Shown here piece by piece: positions 61,620 to 64,000 of a DNA stretch of 64,000 bases (within the stretch, counting starts at the first letter, position 1; the number at the start of each line of letters is the position of its first letter). Origin of the DNA: JBAXTZ01 sp037129925 (GTDB taxonomy: Bacteria > Bacillota > Negativicutes > JBAXTZ01); the NCBI GenBank assembly GCA_037129925.1, contig JBAXTZ010000006.1:23412-87411 (forward strand). Reading direction: 5' to 3'. Both the position numbers and the translations under genes were made by a program. The notes under the pieces were generated by a model. The model saw only the letters and a list, made by a program, of their open reading frames with translations, was not told the DNA's origin and did not search any database.

Positions 61620-62819
61620 ATGGCTCAGAATACAACAACTCTCTTGAAGTCATGTGGCGGTAAAATTAAAGTGCTGGCGCTTACCGGAATCAGATCGGAG
61701 TATGATCTATTATTTCCGCTCTTGAATGTTTTGAATCAAGATGATGATTTTGAACTTGGAATAATAGTGTGTGGAGCTCACTTGACCTCTTTACATGATT
61801 ATTCTGTTAGACAGATTGAGCAAGACGGTTTTTTGATAGTTGAAAAAATCGAAAATTTACTTTATTCTAGTTCGTCGGTTGGGAAAGTAAAATCGGCAGC
61901 TAATTTGCTTCAAGGAATTGCGCAAGTTCTTGACAGAGTTAGCCCAGACATATTAATAGTACTTGGCGACAGAGAGGAAGCAATAATTGGTGCATTGGCA
62001 GGAGGCTATATGTCTGTACCAGTAGTACATCTAGCTGGTGGTGATAACACTCATCCTAAAGGCGGCAATGTTGATGAGGAAGTTCGGCACGCTACTACTA
62101 AACTTAGTCACATACATCTTACTATGGCTGAAGAGCATACAAGACGAATTATTAGTCTTGGCGAAGAACAATGGCGTACTTTCACTGTCGGCAGTGGTGG
62201 AGTAGATCGATTGCGTATGGATCAGGGATTAAGTTTCGATGAGTTAAGAGCTGTTTTAGGTAGCGGCGTTTCTAGTGATTATATAGTTTTGATTCAACAT
62301 CCTTTAAGCTCGGAACAAGGCCAAGAAGAAGAGCAAATGAGACTTATTTTGCAAGCTTGTATAGCAGTGGGTGTTAATATTTTTGTTGGCGCACCAAATA
62401 GCGATCCTGGATTTGAAGATATCATTAAAGTGATTAAGGAATTCGAAAAACATCCGCAGATATATGTGTATAATAATTTGCCTAGAAAGGCGTTTACTTC
62501 CTTGTTGAGTCATGCTAAATGTTTGGCAGGAAATTCTTCGTTGGGGTTGCATGAGGCACCGTATCTAGGATTGCCAGCAGTAAACATTGGTGAACGTCAA
62601 AAAGAGCGTATTGCAAGTAATAATATGCAGTTTGTTCCAGTTGATTATGATGCGATAATGGCAGCTGTTAACAAAGCTGTAAAGGATAAAGATTATCGAA
62701 ATGGTGTTGACCGCGGTAAGACGGCATATGGTGACGGATTTATGGCTGAAAAAACATTAACTATTTTGAAAGAGCTACCAGGTAAAAAACGTTTGTTAGC
62801 AAAAAAAATTACTTATTGA
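61620..62819 (+). CDS. UDP-N-acetylglucosamine 2-epimerase, hydrolysing (NeuC/LegG type)
   Basis: A 399-residue epimerase: LALTGIRSEYDLLFPLLNVL, VLGDREEAIIGALAGGYMSVPVVHLAGGDN, HATTKLSHIHLT, GNSSLGLHEAPYLGLPAVNIGERQKER. It releases UDP and gives the 6-deoxy-ManNAc-type sugar used by NeuB/LegI. The ATG follows GGGGG, 1 base after the WbqC gene. Confidence 0.92.
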   Translation: MAQNTTTLLKSCGGKIKVLALTGIRSEYDLLFPLLNVLNQDDDFELGIIVCGAHLTSLHDYSVRQIEQDGFLIVEKIENLLYSSSSVGKVKSAANLLQGIAQVLDRVSPDILIVLGDREEAIIGALAGGYMSVPVVHLAGGDNTHPKGGNVDEEVRHATTKLSHIHLTMAEEHTRRIISLGEEQWRTFTVGSGGVDRLRMDQGLSFDELRAVLGSGVSSDYIVLIQHPLSSEQGQEEEQMRLILQACIAVGVNIFVGAPNSDPGFEDIIKVIKEFEKHPQIYVYNNLPRKAFTSLLSHAKCLAGNSSLGLHEAPYLGLPAVNIGERQKERIASNNMQFVPVDYDAIMAAVNKAVKDKDYRNGVDRGKTAYGDGFMAEKTLTILKELPGKKRLLAKKITY

Positions 62820-62859
62820 TAAACATCCGACGCAAATTATTGCTGAAAGAGTGAATACA

Positions 62860-63531
62860 ATGCAGAAAATATTGGTAGTTGCACCGCATCCAGATGACGA
62901 GACGTTAGGTTGTGGCGGAACGCTGTTGAAGTTGGCGGCGCAAGGAAACGAGATTCATTGGCTAATAGCAACTTGTATGGACGAAAAATATGGTTATTCT
63001 CGCGAGCGCATAACGCAACGAAGAATGGAAATTGAATCAGTAGCTGGCAAATATGGATTTACGACAACCACACAATTGAATTTTCCAGCCGCTAGACTTG
63101 ATCAAATTCCTATTGCAAATCTAGTGGCGGCATTCAGTGAGGTTTATATTGACAGAAAACCCGATGTGATATTTATTCCTTTTCGCGGGGATGTGCATAC
63201 TGACCACCCAATTGTTTTTGATGCTGCAAGTTCAGCGGCTAAATGGTTTCGTTGCGGATCAATAAGAAAAATTATTGCTTATGAAACGTTATCCGAGACA
63301 GAATTTGGCACGTCGTTTTGTTCTAGCGGTTTTCATCCTAATCTCTTTGTAGACGTTTCCGATTATTTTGAACTAAAATTAGCAATAATGAAAACAGATT
63401 ATTTCAGTGAATTGAAGCCATTCCCCTTTCCTAGAAGTGAAGCCAATATTCGCGCTCTCGCTACCCTGCGCGGAGCAACTTCCGGATGTACATTCGCTGA
63501 AGCGTTTATGTTGGTTAAGGAGATTTTGTGA
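62860..63531 (+). CDS. PIG-L family N-deacetylase
   Basis: A 223-residue zinc deacetylase: APHPDDETLGCGGTLLKL (metal ligands His and Asp), PFRGDVHTDHPIVFDAA (third ligand). It removes an N-acetyl group from an amino sugar. Within a legionaminic acid operon this would free an amine for another acyl group, a step not part of the standard pathway. ATG at 62860 is preferred; GTG at 62851 is possible. It overlaps neuB by 4 bases. Confidence 0.87.
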   Translation: MQKILVVAPHPDDETLGCGGTLLKLAAQGNEIHWLIATCMDEKYGYSRERITQRRMEIESVAGKYGFTTTTQLNFPAARLDQIPIANLVAAFSEVYIDRKPDVIFIPFRGDVHTDHPIVFDAASSAAKWFRCGSIRKIIAYETLSETEFGTSFCSSGFHPNLFVDVSDYFELKLAIMKTDYFSELKPFPFPRSEANIRALATLRGATSGCTFAEAFMLVKEIL

Positions 63532-64000
63532 AGACATTTATTATTGCCGAAGCTGGCGTAAATCATAATGGTTCCATTGAGCTTGCAAAAAAATTAATTG
63601 ACACTGCCGTCTACGCAGGAGCTGATGCAGTTAAATTTCAGTCCTTCAAAGCTGAAAAACTTGTTAGCCGGTTTGCTCCAAAGGCAAACTACCAGTTACA
63701 AACTACCCAAATTGATGAGACTCAATTTGATATGCTTAAAAACCTTGAGTTATCTCATGAAGAACACAAAATCCTTTTTAATCACTGTATGGAAAAAGGT
63801 ATTACTTTTTTATCCACTCCGTTCGATGAGGAAAGTTTAGACTTTTTGGTCAACGAGTTAGATATTTCAATTATTAAGCTTTCGTCAGGAGAAATAACTA
63901 ATGCACCGTTGTTGCTAAGAGCCGCCCAAACGGATAAACCGATAATTATTTCTACCGGAATGAGTACTTTGGGTGAGGTGGAAATAGCATTAGGAGTGTT
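63528..64000 (+). CDS. neuB: N-acetylneuraminate/legionaminate synthase, NeuB type (partial)
   Basis: The first 157 residues are present before the window ends: TFIIAEAGVNHNGSIELAKKLIDTAVYAGADAVKFQSFKAEKLV, then LELSHEEHKIL, TPFDEESLDFL, IKLSSGEITNAPLL and ISTGMSTLGE. These are core NeuB motifs. It condenses phosphoenolpyruvate with the 6-carbon amino sugar to a nonulosonic acid. GTG start 5 bases after AAGGAG. Confidence 0.93.
   Translation, partial: MKTFIIAEAGVNHNGSIELAKKLIDTAVYAGADAVKFQSFKAEKLVSRFAPKANYQLQTTQIDETQFDMLKNLELSHEEHKILFNHCMEKGITFLSTPFDEESLDFLVNELDISIIKLSSGEITNAPLLLRAAQTDKPIIISTGMSTLGEVEIALGV

Overview
The window reads as a chromosomal piece of a diderm (two-membrane) member of the Bacillota, most like the Negativicutes. 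This is inferred from gene content, not from a database match. Traits usual in Bacillota are lipoprotein-anchored solute-binding proteins with LplB/YtcP-type permeases, a ThiT thiamine ECF component, and promoters with an AGGA-N17-GAAT layout like that of sigma-H. Traits that need an outer membrane are an OmpA/porin-like barrel precursor ending in an aromatic beta-signal, ADP-heptose genes (gmhA, heptose kinase, gmhB) and two Wza-type outer-membrane polysaccharide export proteins.

Region 1 (1-17.1 kb) handles carbohydrates. It holds three solute-binding lipoproteins, two LplB/YtcP permease pairs, a GH38 alpha-mannosidase and an intracellular GH5 mannanase-like hydrolase. A Ppx/GppA phosphatase, a small beta-barrel protein, a methylaspartate ammonia-lyase-like enzyme and a secreted 5'-nucleotidase lie between them. 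Five sigma-H-like promoters sit 30-39 bases upstream of start codons, all in this region. Region 2 (17.1-24.6 kb) holds a DUF1904 protein, an MFS pump, ThiT, an MNT/HEPN pair with a frameshifted HEPN gene, the heptose operon (interrupted by a four-helix-bundle gene) and an AlbA_2/HATPase regulator.

Region 3 (24.9-64 kb) is a very large surface-polysaccharide locus. It opens with an export protein and chain-length regulator (25-27 kb). A more AT-rich core follows: Fdt-type amino sugar genes, an ATP-grasp ligase, Wzx, Wzy, several glycosyltransferases, the UDP-L-FucNAc genes (capE/F/G type) and a WbuB-like transferase. A decayed epimerase zone (44.2-47.5 kb) encloses an AAA-ATPase/DUF4276 pair. 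Two more nucleotidyltransferase modules come next, then gmd-fcl, a PglC/WcaJ-type initiating transferase and rfbB. A second export set (Wza, Wzz and a BY-kinase with an eight-tyrosine tail) is followed by ugd and a nonulosonic (legionaminic-type) acid operon that runs off the right edge in neuB.

The most unusual feature is a set of short-period intergenic repeats. Some are 7-mers, some 8-mers, and some are looser units around GTTRGCNTAGTAGA. They sit exactly at gene junctions, often as inverted pairs, and supply stop and start codons to neighbouring genes. One pair forms near-perfect 16-base inverted repeats around the four-helix-bundle gene inside the heptose operon, and one copy has been turned into a repeated 14-residue extension at the N-terminus of GmhB.
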